From: Kiloniellaceae bacterium
Lineage (GTDB): Bacteria; Pseudomonadota; Alphaproteobacteria; Kiloniellales; Kiloniellaceae
Reading direction: 5' to 3'
Length of the DNA stretch: 40,786 nucleotides
NCBI GenBank assembly: GCA_021776195.1
Contig: JAJFGK010000141.1
Coordinates: forward strand, 1 to 40,786
In this document: piece by piece, positions 26,857 to 35,318 of the stretch
How positions within the stretch are numbered: the first letter of the stretch is position 1
Layout of the letters: every line of letters starts with the position of its first letter
The notes under the pieces: model-generated
Databases searched by the model: none
The model's input: the letters and a program-made list of their open reading frames with translations, nothing else
What the model was told of the DNA's origin: nothing
Translations under genes and position numbers: made by a program

Positions 26857-28161
26857 TTACTCGGCGGCGACGCGATTGGGGTTGTTGGGGTGGCTGGTCC
26901 AGTCGGCAAAGGTCCGGTCGATCGGCTTGCCGGTGCGCGGATCGATGCCCTCGGTCAGTTCTTCGAGCGTGATGCACTGTTCGACCGGGCAGACGGTGGC
27001 GCAGAGGTTGCAGCCGACGCATTCCTCGTCGATCACCTCGAAATGCCGGGCGCCGTCCTTGGTCGCGGTGATCGCCTGGTGCGAGGTATCCTCGCAGGCG
27101 ATATGGCAGCGCCCGCACTTGATGCAGAGCTCCTGATCGATTCTGGCCTTCACCACGTAGTTCAAGTTGAGATACTGCCAGTCGGTCAGCTTCGGCACGG
27201 CAGCCCCGATGAAGTCCTCGAGGCGGCTATAGCCCTTGGCCTCCATCCAGTCCTTGAGGCCGGCGTTCATGTCTTCGACAATCTTGAAGCCATAGGCCAT
27301 GGCGGCGGTGCAGACCTGAACCGTCCCGGCGCCGAGCGCCATGAATTCCACCGCATCGCGCCAGGTCGTGATCCCGCCGATACCGGAGACCGGCAGGCCG
27401 TCGGTCTCCTTGTCGCGGGTGATCTCCGACAGCATGCTCAAGGCAATCGGCTTGACCGCCGGCCCGCAGTAACCGCCGTGGGTCGCCTTGCCGCCGGTGC
27501 TGGGCTCCGGGGTCATGGTCTCGAGGTCAACGCCGACGATGGAGTTGATGGTGTTGATCAGCGAGACCGCGTCGGCCCCGCCCTTGTGCGCGGCGCGCGC
27601 GGGAAAGCGCACGTCGGTGATATTGGGCGTCAGCTTCACGATGACCGGCATGCGGGTGATCTGCTTGCACCAGCGCGCCACCATCTCGACATACTCGGGC
27701 ACCTGGCCCACCGCCGAGCCCATGCCGCGCTCCGACATGCCGTGCGGACAACCGAAGTTGAGCTCGACGCCGTCGGCGCCGGTCTCCTCGACCAGGGGCA
27801 GGATGTACTTCCAGGACGCCTCCTCGCAGGGCACCATCAGGGACACCACCACCGCCCGGTCGGGCCAGTCGCGCTTGACCTCCTTGATTTCGCGCAGGTT
27901 CACGTCCAGCGGCCGGTCGGTGATCAGCTCGATATTGTTGAAGCCGATCAGGCGGCGGTCGCCGCTGTGGATCGCGCCGTAGCGCGGGCCGTTGACGTTG
28001 ACGATCGGCGGGTCCTCGCCCAGGGTCTTCCAGACCACGCCGCCCCAGCCCGCCTCGAAGGCCCGTACCACGTTGTAGGCCTTGTCGGTCGGCGGCGCCG
28101 ACGCCAGCCAGAACGGGTTGGGCGACTTGATGCCACAGAAATCGCTGCGTAGGTCGGCCAT
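26857..28161 (-). CDS. preA: Dihydropyrimidine dehydrogenase catalytic subunit PreA (PydA)
   Basis: With PreT this enzyme reduces uracil or thymine with NAD(P)H, step one of the reductive pathway. The 434 residues contain an FMN-binding DHOD-like barrel (FWLASAPPTDKAYNVVRAFE, GADGVELNFGCPHGM, MPVIVKLTPNITD, SGIGGITTWRDAVEFMALGA). Two C-terminal 4Fe-4S motifs follow: CIKCGRCHIACED and CVGCNLCATVCPVEQC. The active-site loop reads RGMGSAVGQVPEY; the residue matching the catalytic Cys of mammalian dihydropyrimidine dehydrogenase is Val151. As I recall, E. coli PreA has Val there too, so this may be normal for bacterial enzymes. The gene follows preT by 13 bases. Confidence 0.94.
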   Translation of the reverse strand: MADLRSDFCGIKSPNPFWLASAPPTDKAYNVVRAFEAGWGGVVWKTLGEDPPIVNVNGPRYGAIHSGDRRLIGFNNIELITDRPLDVNLREIKEVKRDWPDRAVVVSLMVPCEEASWKYILPLVEETGADGVELNFGCPHGMSERGMGSAVGQVPEYVEMVARWCKQITRMPVIVKLTPNITDVRFPARAAHKGGADAVSLINTINSIVGVDLETMTPEPSTGGKATHGGYCGPAVKPIALSMLSEITRDKETDGLPVSGIGGITTWRDAVEFMALGAGTVQVCTAAMAYGFKIVEDMNAGLKDWMEAKGYSRLEDFIGAAVPKLTDWQYLNLNYVVKARIDQELCIKCGRCHIACEDTSHQAITATKDGARHFEVIDEECVGCNLCATVCPVEQCITLEELTEGIDPRTGKPIDRTFADWTSHPNNPNRVAAE

Positions 28162-28174
28162 GGTTCCTCTCCCT

Positions 28175-29527
28175 TCAGCGCAGGGCGCGGTCGATTGACT
28201 GCGCCGCGACCTTGCCGTCTTCGACCGCGGCCACGGTCAGGTCCTGGCCGCCGTCGATGCAATCGCCCCCGGCCCAGACCCCCGGCAGTGAACTGCGCCG
28301 CTCCTCGTCCACCGCGATGCGTCCCCTCACCAGATCGGGCCGCGCGTTGTCCTCGACCAGCGAAGCGGGCTCCAGGGCCTGCCCGATCGCCTTGAAGACC
28401 ACGTCGGCCTCGAGGCGGAAGCGCTCGCCGGTGCCTTCCAGACGGCCGTTTGCGCCGGTCTTCGTGTACTCGAACTCCACCGCCCGGATCTGGCCGTCTT
28501 CGCCGATCAGGGCCGCCGGCGCCGCGTTGTGCTTGATCTTGACGCCGCTGGTCTGGGCAATCTCCTGCTCGTAGGGGCTCGCGTTCATCTGCTCGCGGCC
28601 GCGGCGATAAACGATGGTCACATCCTCGGCGCCCAGGCGCTTGCTCTGGACCGCGATATCGATCGCCGTCATGCCGCCGCCGATGACCACGACCCGGCGG
28701 CCGACCGGCAGCCGGGCCAGATCCTCGGCCTGACGCAGATCGGCGATGTAGGCCACGGCATCCTCCACGCCTTCGAGCTCTTCGCCCGTCTCGCCCAGCG
28801 CCTTGACGGCGCCCATGCCGATGCCGAGAAAGACCGCGTCGAAGTCCTGGCGAAGCTGCGCCAGGCCGATCTCGCCGCCCAGCCGCTTGCCGCATTCCAC
28901 CGTGATCCCGCCGATTTCCAGGATGTAGTCCACTTCGCGCTGGGCGAAGTTGTCGACGGTCTTGTAGGCGGCGATACCGAACTCGTTCAGACCGCCCAGT
29001 TTCGCCTTCGCGTCGTAGAGGGTCACCTCGTGGCCCAGGACCGCCAGGCGGTGGGCACAGGACAGGCCCGCGGGCCCGGCGCCGACAACGGCCACGCGCT
29101 TGCCCGTGGCCGCGCCGCGGGTGAAGATCTGCTGGCCGCTTTCGAACAGCTCGTCGGTGGCGTAGCGCTGTAGCAGGCCGATCTGGACCGGCTTGTCTTC
29201 CGCGGTGTTGCGCACGCAGACCTCTTCGCAGAGCTGTTCCGTCGGGCAGACCCGGGCGCACATGCCGCCCATGATGTTCTGCTGCAGGATCGTCTCGGCC
29301 GAACCCTTGGAATTGCCGGTCGAAATCTGGCGAATGAACTGGGGAATGTCGATGCTGGTCGGGCAGGCCGTGGTGCAGGGGGCATCGTAACAGAAGTAGC
29401 AGCGGTCGGCCTCGACCAGGGCCTGGTGTCCGTTCAGCGGCGCATGCAGGTCGGAAAAGTTCTTGGAATAGTCGTCGGCCGACAGGCGGCCCGCGGCAAC
29501 TTCGCGCTTGTGTGCCGGCTTTTCCAT
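28175..29527 (-). CDS. preT: Dihydropyrimidine dehydrogenase NAD(P)H-binding subunit PreT (PydX)
   Basis: This electron-input subunit passes electrons from NAD(P)H through FAD and FeS clusters to PreA. It has 450 residues. The N-terminal cysteine-rich domain (CYFCYDAPCTTACPTSIDIP and CARVCPTEQLCEEVC) binds 4Fe-4S clusters as in the glutamate-synthase small subunit. An FAD Rossmann motif VAVVGAGPAGLSCAHRL, a second nucleotide-binding motif VVVIGGGMTAIDIAVQSKRL and a late GVWAGGDCIDGGQDLTVAA complete the fold. I chose the ATG at 29527 (MEKPAHKREV) because it follows GGGAGGG at good spacing. It is the first gene of the preT-preA operon, with RutR-type boxes 75-110 bases upstream. Confidence 0.94.
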   Translation of the reverse strand: MEKPAHKREVAAGRLSADDYSKNFSDLHAPLNGHQALVEADRCYFCYDAPCTTACPTSIDIPQFIRQISTGNSKGSAETILQQNIMGGMCARVCPTEQLCEEVCVRNTAEDKPVQIGLLQRYATDELFESGQQIFTRGAATGKRVAVVGAGPAGLSCAHRLAVLGHEVTLYDAKAKLGGLNEFGIAAYKTVDNFAQREVDYILEIGGITVECGKRLGGEIGLAQLRQDFDAVFLGIGMGAVKALGETGEELEGVEDAVAYIADLRQAEDLARLPVGRRVVVIGGGMTAIDIAVQSKRLGAEDVTIVYRRGREQMNASPYEQEIAQTSGVKIKHNAAPAALIGEDGQIRAVEFEYTKTGANGRLEGTGERFRLEADVVFKAIGQALEPASLVEDNARPDLVRGRIAVDEERRSSLPGVWAGGDCIDGGQDLTVAAVEDGKVAAQSIDRALR

Positions 29528-29601
29528 CGAGACCCTCCCCCGGGCCGGAGCTCTCAAATTCGAGCGCAGGCCCTAGTTTAAATCAGCCTTGCCTTGTTCG
29601 T

Positions 29602-29617
29602 TTTATCATTCGATCAA
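29602..29617. promoter_or_regulatory. Second, weaker RutR-like box
   Basis: TTTATCATTCGATCAA agrees with the neighbouring box TTTACCATTTGGTCAA at 13 of 16 positions. It starts 19 bases before it, so the two would lie on nearly the same face of the helix. It may be a weak second RutR site giving cooperative binding. Confidence 0.4.
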
Positions 29618-29620
29618 TTT

Positions 29621-29636
29621 TTTACCATTTGGTCAA
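29621..29636. promoter_or_regulatory. RutR-type operator between preT and the second monooxygenase gene
   Basis: TTTACCATTTGGTCAA has the same arms (TTTACCA and TGGTCAA) as the box at 24293 and differs only in the two-base spacer. It fits the RutR consensus with one deviation. It lies in the 281-base divergent region, 94 bases before preT and about 170 bases before the monooxygenase, in an AT-rich stretch (29581-29650) that stands out from the GC-rich surroundings. Confidence 0.72.
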
Positions 29637-29808
29637 TAAAAAAACAAAGCTGCTTCACCCGACAATAGAGCCGCTAGCGAGTTGGCCATCCTCCGGCGAG
29701 ACCCATCCAACGCATTCAACTCGCCACGACGCTCGGGCTCCCCTAGAGTTTCGGCGCCAGGCGCGATCTATCGGAGACACCGGCCCAAGCGGATGCGGGG
29801 GTACCACC

Positions 29809-30846
29809 ATGCGGTTCAATCTGGTCGTCAATCTGGAGCGGATGAGTCCCGACCTGGACATGCGCGAGGTCCTGCGCACGGTCACCGAGATGGTTCAGAT
29901 CGCCGATCGAGGCGGCGTCGACATCGTTTGGGCCGCGGAACACCACGGGCTGGAGATGTACATTGCCCCCGGCCCCTTTCAGCTCTTGTCTCACTTCGCC
30001 GGAAACAGCGACCGCATACGGCTGGGAACCGGCGTCGTGGCGGCGCCCTATTGGCACCCGATCAAGCTGGCCGGCGAGGCAGCCCTGCTCGATCTCATTT
30101 CCGGCGGGCGGCTCGAGTTCGGTATCGGCCGGGGCGCCAACCGGCACGAGTTCGAGCGCATGAGACCGGGCCTGCACCCCCATGAGGGCGTGCCGATCAT
30201 GCAGGAGATGCTGCCCATCCTGCTGAAACTCTGGCAGGGCGATACCGCGCACGAGGGACAGAACTGGTCCTTCCCCAGCGCCACCTCCTGCCCCAAGCCG
30301 GTCCAGAAACCGCACCCGCCGCTGTGGGTCGCGGCGCGGGATCCCGGGACCTTCGACTGGGCGGTCGGCCAGGGCTGCAACATTATGACCTGGGCGCTCA
30401 CCCGGCCCTTCCAGGAAGTCGAAAACTACATCGAGCAGTTCGAGGCGTCGCTGGCGAAGAACCCAACGATCCCGCGGCCGCGCTTCATGACCATGCGCCA
30501 CACGGCGATCTATGGAACGCCCGGCGACGCGGATCTCTACATCGGGTGTCTGCAACGACAGGGCGGCCGCTTCGAGACCCTCTTTCGCGCCCTGTCGCCC
30601 GTGGCGGAGGGCTTTCCGAAGCCCGCCGCGCTCGACCTCCTGCAGAATGCCGCGGAGTACGAGCCGGAACGGATCCTGGAGAACCTGATCTTCGGCACGC
30701 CGGAACAGGCCATTGAAAAACTGCGCCCCTACGAGGCCGCCGGCATCGACTACTTCTGCTACAACGCGACCTTTGGGGTGCCGCTGCAAGCCCAGCTCAA
30801 GTCCTGGAAGCTCTTCGTCGAAGAAGTGATTCCGGCCTTCGTTTGA
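29809..30846 (+). CDS. Luciferase-like (LLM class) flavin-dependent monooxygenase, second copy type
   Basis: This is a 345-residue TIM-barrel flavoenzyme. The features are MRFNLVVNLERMSPDLDMRE, VWAAEHHGLEMYIAPGPFQL, RIRLGTGVVAAPYWHPIKLA, DLISGGRLEFGIGRGANRHE and PHPPLWVAARDPGTFDWAV. It is only distantly like the monooxygenase at 7568. It is not RutA: the RutA sequence around its substrate pocket is absent and the length differs. The ATG at 29809 is chosen because the barrel's first strand starts there; the frame is open further upstream across the RutR-type boxes. It is divergent from preT and could share the RutR control. Substrate unknown; a ring-modified pyrimidine or a downstream product is possible (inference). 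Confidence 0.87.
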   Translation: MRFNLVVNLERMSPDLDMREVLRTVTEMVQIADRGGVDIVWAAEHHGLEMYIAPGPFQLLSHFAGNSDRIRLGTGVVAAPYWHPIKLAGEAALLDLISGGRLEFGIGRGANRHEFERMRPGLHPHEGVPIMQEMLPILLKLWQGDTAHEGQNWSFPSATSCPKPVQKPHPPLWVAARDPGTFDWAVGQGCNIMTWALTRPFQEVENYIEQFEASLAKNPTIPRPRFMTMRHTAIYGTPGDADLYIGCLQRQGGRFETLFRALSPVAEGFPKPAALDLLQNAAEYEPERILENLIFGTPEQAIEKLRPYEAAGIDYFCYNATFGVPLQAQLKSWKLFVEEVIPAFV

Positions 30847-31112
30847 TCGGCGGGCTAGGCAGAGCAGTCCTTGGGACAAGCGATCCTTCGAGCTTCTCGG
30901 ATTTTGTTTACCGGCAGCCACGGTTATGTGGCAGCATTCCCGGACTGCCTGCCGTGGCCGACCAATCTGGGATCGGTTGCTCCTGAAGGTCAGTGTTTGG
31001 GAGCGGCTGAACAAGAACAGGACTGGCGGGACAGTACGAGCTGGGAAGACCGCGACGGTTCGGCCGAACATTCACCGATCGACCGAACTTTCGCGCAGGG
31101 GAGAGTGGAACG
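30847..31112. other. Intergenic region before the molybdenum hydroxylase gene
   Basis: This 266-base gap contains a perfect 12-bp palindrome GTTCGGCCGAAC at 31058-31069, 44 bases before the start codon. A related half-site (GACCGAAC) lies at 31081-31088. It could be an operator for the downstream gene. I see no gene and no clear promoter hexamers. Confidence 0.4.
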
Positions 31113-33992
31113 ATGGCAGCGGATCAGACCATCAGTCTGATGGTGAACGGCGAACGCCGGCAAATCTCGGCACCCGCCGACAAGACGCTGCTGGATGTCC
31201 TGCGCGACGATCTCGACCTGACCGGCGCGAAGTTGGCCTGCGACGACGGCGAGTGCGGCAGTTGCTTTGTCCTGCTCGGAGACAGGCCGGTGATGTCCTG
31301 CAAGCTGGCGGCGTCGCGCGCGACGGACAAGGAGATCGTCACTATTGAGGGACTGGCGGGCGAAGGACTGGCGGGCCAGGACAAGGGGGGCCAGGCCAAG
31401 GGCGTCCTGCACCCGCTCCAGGAGGCGTTCCTGGAGGCCGGCGCCACCCAGTGCGGTTTCTGCATCCCCGGCATGATCATGCGCGCCGAGGCGCTGTTGC
31501 GGAACAAGCCCGAGCCGAGCCAGGATGAAATCGTCAAGAGCCTGTCGCGTAATCTCTGCCGCTGCACCGGCTATCTGAAGATTTTCGAGGCCGTGGCCTA
31601 CGCGGCCGAACTGAAAAAGGGCCGCGCCCGCAGCAACTGGGCCGACAAGAGCAAGGCGCGCGGCATCGGCGCCACGGTGCGTCGCAAGGACACCCCGGGA
31701 ACCGTGGACGGTACGGCCAAGTACGCCGCCGATTTGAAGATGGCGGGCATGCTCTTCGGCCAGGTGCTGCGCAGCCCCCATCATCATGCCCGCATCCTGT
31801 CGATCGACAGCGCGGCGGCCGCGGCCCTGCCCGGCGTCGAGGCCGTGGTGACCGCCGCCGACATCCCCGGTAGCGCGACCATGTCGAACTGCCAGCCCCA
31901 GACCTACCTGTTTCCCAGCGACCGCACGCGTTTTCTGGGCGAGGGCATCGCCGCCGTCGCGGCGGTTTCCCCGGAGATCGCCAAAGCGGCGCTGGCCAAG
32001 ATCGAGGTCGTCTACGAGCCCCTGCCGGCGGTTCTCGGCATTGAAGAAGCCCTGCGGGAGGAGGCCTGCTCGCTCTTCGACGCGGCGCCCAATTTCTCGC
32101 CCGCCACTGAACTGCATGACGGCGATATCGACGGTGGCTTTGCCGAGGCCGATGTGGTGGTCGAGGACACCTTCACCACCTCCCGGCGCGAACACGCGGC
32201 CATGGAGCCGGAAGCGGCCCTCGCCTATGTCGACGAGAACGGCATCCTGGTAATCAAGTCGCCGCTCTATCATCCCTTCCTGCAAGGCCAGCAGTCGATT
32301 GCCGCGACCCTGGACCTTCCCGTGGAGAAGGTACGCATCGTCTGCCCGGCCATGGGCGGCAACTTCGGCAAGCGCGGCGACGCCCTGGCGCCGACGGTGG
32401 CCGGCCTGCTGAGCCTCAAGACGGGAAAACCGGTCTCGGTGGTGTTCGGACGCGCCGAGTCCATCCTCGGGTCGTCGAAGACGCCGAGCACGCGCATGAC
32501 CTACAAGATCGGCGCCAGGAAGGACGGCCGCATCGTCGCGCTCCAGGCGACCGTCCACCGCAACATGGGCGGCTGGGCGCCCTACCTGTCGGCCCAGACC
32601 ACCAAGGGGACGGAACTCTGCGCCTATGAATCGATTGCCTCGACCATGTCCCATATCACCGGCCCCTACGAAATCGCCAACGTCCATGCCACATTGGTCG
32701 ACGTCATCACCAACGGGCCGCGGACCGTGCCGCTGCGCGGCACCAGCGGCAACTACCTGCCCTTTGCCATCGAGTCCCTGATCGACCGCCTGGCCCGGGA
32801 GCTCGACATGGATCCCATCGAGCTGCGCTTGCGCAACGTCCTGGACATCGGCTCGCGCACCCACCTGGGCCAGGTCATGCGCGACAGCGTCGGCATCAAG
32901 GCCGAGCTGGAGGCCCTGCGCGAGCCCTGGGCGGCCGTACGCAACGGCGCCAAGGGAAACGGTGCAACGCCAACAGACGAACCTTGGAAACGGGGCGTCG
33001 GAGTGGCCTGCGGCTGGCGCAACATCACCTACGTCAGCATGCCCGATATCTCCGCCGGCGCCGAGTTGATGGCGGACGGCAAGATCGAGGTCCTGGCCGG
33101 TTCGGTCGAGCAGGGCCAGGGCTGCACCAGCCAGTTCGCCCAGATCGCCAGCGAGGCGATGAACCTGCCGATGGACTTGGTGGTCGTGACCATCGGCGAC
33201 ACCCTGCGCGCGCCCTACCCGGTGCCGACCTTCAGTTCGATCACCACCCTGGTGACCGGCAAGGCCGTGCTCAACGCGGTCGAGGCCCTGCGCGAGGCCA
33301 TGGTGGAGGTCGCCGCCGAGCTGCTGGCGACGCCGCCGGGGGACATCGAAGTCCTAGACGGCTTTGCCATCTCGAAAGGCGCGCCGGGGCGCATGGTGGC
33401 CTTCGCCGAGATCGGCCGGCAGTTCGACAGCCGCGGGCTGGCGCGGCGGCGCGAGGGAACATTCGTCTACGAGGGACGCGCCACCGACAACAGCCTCGCC
33501 GGGGCCGCCAGGTCCGGACCCATGAAGGCGACCGACGGCGACGAGGCGCCGGACATGGTCTATGGCTTCAACGCGGCCATCGCCGAGCTGGAGGTCAACG
33601 AGAAGACCGGCCAGGTGCGCCTGCTCCAGCTCGTCAACGCCGCCGACCCGGGGACCATCATCAGCCCGCAGGCGGTCCAGGGCCAGATCGACGGCGGGCT
33701 CTCTTTTGGCATCGGCACGGCGCTGTCCGAGGCCTTTCATCCCGACAATCCGCCGACACTGCGTCACTACGGTCTGCCGACGACCCGCGATATCGCGCCG
33801 ACCGTGACCTCGATCAACATCGAGACCCCCTCTCCGCGCGGTCCCTTCGGCGCCAAGAGCGTCGCCGAGATGTGCGTCATCGCGCCGGTCCCGGCCATCG
33901 TCAACGCCATCGCCGATGCGACGGGCAAGCGGCTGCATGCGATTCCGGCCACGGCGGATCGAATCCAGGCCGCTTTGAAAGAACCCGCGTGA
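31113..33992 (+). CDS. Fused [2Fe-2S]/molybdopterin hydroxylase, xanthine-oxidase family, no FAD domain
   Basis: The 959-residue protein joins a small FeS subunit to a large Mo subunit. Residues 1-170 carry a plant-type [2Fe-2S] site (Cys43, Cys48, Cys51, Cys63) and a second one (Cys114, Cys117, Cys149, Cys151 in RNLCRCTGY). From about 190 comes the Mo-cofactor domain with RRKDTPGTVDGTAKYAADLK, GGNFGKRGDA, SVEQGQGCTSQFAQIASEA and GPFGAKSVAE, whose Glu is the catalytic base in this family. The order small-large in one chain resembles Desulfovibrio aldehyde oxidoreductase. There is no FAD subunit here or next door, so electrons must go to an acceptor other than NAD. A Gly/Ala/Lys-rich insert lies at residues 78-97. 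Substrate unknown: aldehyde or N-heterocycle. The start follows GGGGAGAG. Confidence 0.9.
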   Translation: MAADQTISLMVNGERRQISAPADKTLLDVLRDDLDLTGAKLACDDGECGSCFVLLGDRPVMSCKLAASRATDKEIVTIEGLAGEGLAGQDKGGQAKGVLHPLQEAFLEAGATQCGFCIPGMIMRAEALLRNKPEPSQDEIVKSLSRNLCRCTGYLKIFEAVAYAAELKKGRARSNWADKSKARGIGATVRRKDTPGTVDGTAKYAADLKMAGMLFGQVLRSPHHHARILSIDSAAAAALPGVEAVVTAADIPGSATMSNCQPQTYLFPSDRTRFLGEGIAAVAAVSPEIAKAALAKIEVVYEPLPAVLGIEEALREEACSLFDAAPNFSPATELHDGDIDGGFAEADVVVEDTFTTSRREHAAMEPEAALAYVDENGILVIKSPLYHPFLQGQQSIAATLDLPVEKVRIVCPAMGGNFGKRGDALAPTVAGLLSLKTGKPVSVVFGRAESILGSSKTPSTRMTYKIGARKDGRIVALQATVHRNMGGWAPYLSAQTTKGTELCAYESIASTMSHITGPYEIANVHATLVDVITNGPRTVPLRGTSGNYLPFAIESLIDRLARELDMDPIELRLRNVLDIGSRTHLGQVMRDSVGIKAELEALREPWAAVRNGAKGNGATPTDEPWKRGVGVACGWRNITYVSMPDISAGAELMADGKIEVLAGSVEQGQGCTSQFAQIASEAMNLPMDLVVVTIGDTLRAPYPVPTFSSITTLVTGKAVLNAVEALREAMVEVAAELLATPPGDIEVLDGFAISKGAPGRMVAFAEIGRQFDSRGLARRREGTFVYEGRATDNSLAGAARSGPMKATDGDEAPDMVYGFNAAIAELEVNEKTGQVRLLQLVNAADPGTIISPQAVQGQIDGGLSFGIGTALSEAFHPDNPPTLRHYGLPTTRDIAPTVTSINIETPSPRGPFGAKSVAEMCVIAPVPAIVNAIADATGKRLHAIPATADRIQAALKEPA

Positions 33993-34070
33993 TGGGATGA
34001 CCTCGCGGCCGAACCAGGGCGAACCCAAGGTCGGCGGCGGCGAACCGCGCGCCGGGCGGGGGCTGGCGCG

Positions 34071-35318
34071 GTGACCGGCAAGATCGAGGTTTCACGCCTG
34101 ACCAAAGTCTTCGGCCAGGGGCCCAAGTCCACCGAGGACGCGTTGGCGCTGCTTGCCCAGGGCAAAGCCAAGAATGACATTTTGACGCGGACCAACGCTG
34201 TCGTCGCCGTCGCCGATGTCTCCTTTTCGGTCGGCGAGGGCGAGATCTTCATGGTCATGGGTCTTTCCGGTTCCGGCAAGTCGACCCTTGTGCGATGCCT
34301 CAACCGGCTTATCGAGCCAACCTCGGGAACGGTTCACATCGACGGCGAGAGCGTCTTCGACAAGGACGCGCGGCAGCTTCGCGAACTGCGCCGGACCCGC
34401 ATTTCGATGGTGTTCCAGAACTTTGCCCTGCTGCCTCACAAGACAGTGGTCGAGAATGTCGAGTTCGGCCTCAAGCTGCGCGGCGAGAGGAAGGCCACGC
34501 GATTTGAGCGCGCCCTGGAGACGATCCAACTCGTCGGCCTGACGGGCTGGGAACAGCACTATCCCGAGAACCTCAGCGGCGGCATGAAACAACGCCTTGG
34601 CTTGGCGCGCGCGCTGGCCAACGACCCCGACATCTTGCTCATGGACGAGCCCTTCAGCGCCCTCGACCCCTTGATCCGCGGCGACATGCAAAATGAGCTG
34701 ATCGAGCTCCAGCGGCGCCTGCGCAAGACCATCGTCTTTATCACCCATGACTTCCAGGAAGCGATCAAACTGGGCGACCGCATCGCAATCATGAAAGACG
34801 GTGTGATCGTCCAGACCGGCAGGCCGGCGGAGATCGTCGCCAGCCCGATCGACGACTATGTCGTCAGCTTCACCAGCGAAATCGACCGCGGCCGCGTCTT
34901 CGCGGCCAAGGCGGTCATGCGGGCCGAGACCCCCACTGTCCGCGACGATGCACTGCACGACAGCCTGTCGCGTACTCTCAACGGAACGGATCGCGGCTGT
35001 CTGTTCGTCCTCAACGGCGCCGGCCAGCCGGTCGGCTACCTCCGCGAGGACGACCCGGCGATCCGCGACGCTGATGGCGACCGGCCGGTCAGCGCCTCGA
35101 TGGCGACCGAGTTCCCGCGCATTTCGCCCGAACAGCGCCTGGCCGAGATCTACAGCTTCTGCGACACGGACGCCCCCCTGGCCGTGGTCGACGACGATAG
35201 TGGCCGGTTTCTCGGCTACGTCAGCGCCCGCGATATCCTCGTCAAGCTGGCCGCCTCGCGAACCAAACCACGCGAACCAGCGACCGCGACGATGGCATTG
35301 GAGCCCGCCCATGAGTAA
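34071..35318 (+). CDS. proV: Glycine betaine/proline-type ABC transporter ATP-binding protein (ProV/OpuAA) with CBS domains
   Basis: This 415-residue ATPase has the ProV-specific N-terminus (SRLTKVFGQGPKSTEDALAL), Walker A GLSGSGKST (residues 64-72), FQNFALLPHKTVVENVEFG, signature LSGGMKQRLGLARA, Walker B LLMDEPFSALDP and ITHDFQEAIKLGDR. From about residue 285 there is a regulatory tail of the tandem-CBS type (LFVLNGAGQPVGYLREDDPA, PLAVVDDDSGRFLGYVSARD), which in OpuA senses ionic strength. The GTG at 34071 is the only plausible start. It overlaps the permease gene by eight bases. The 78 bases before it may or may not include a promoter; co-transcription with the Mo hydroxylase is possible. 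Confidence 0.92.
   Translation: MTGKIEVSRLTKVFGQGPKSTEDALALLAQGKAKNDILTRTNAVVAVADVSFSVGEGEIFMVMGLSGSGKSTLVRCLNRLIEPTSGTVHIDGESVFDKDARQLRELRRTRISMVFQNFALLPHKTVVENVEFGLKLRGERKATRFERALETIQLVGLTGWEQHYPENLSGGMKQRLGLARALANDPDILLMDEPFSALDPLIRGDMQNELIELQRRLRKTIVFITHDFQEAIKLGDRIAIMKDGVIVQTGRPAEIVASPIDDYVVSFTSEIDRGRVFAAKAVMRAETPTVRDDALHDSLSRTLNGTDRGCLFVLNGAGQPVGYLREDDPAIRDADGDRPVSASMATEFPRISPEQRLAEIYSFCDTDAPLAVVDDDSGRFLGYVSARDILVKLAASRTKPREPATATMALEPAHE

Noticed and set aside
25822..28152. Plus-strand open frame of 776 residues opposite preA and the DMT gene
   Set aside because: It is rich in Gly, Arg, Asp and His with no domain pattern, while the minus strand encodes two clear proteins. A typical GC-rich antisense frame.
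29809..30846. Calling the second monooxygenase RutA
   Set aside because: It is in the same superfamily and near pyrimidine genes, but its sequence and length do not match RutA and no other rut genes are present.
30990..32864. Minus-strand open frame of 624 residues opposite the molybdenum hydroxylase
   Set aside because: The plus strand shows intact FeS and molybdopterin motifs; the antisense frame has none.
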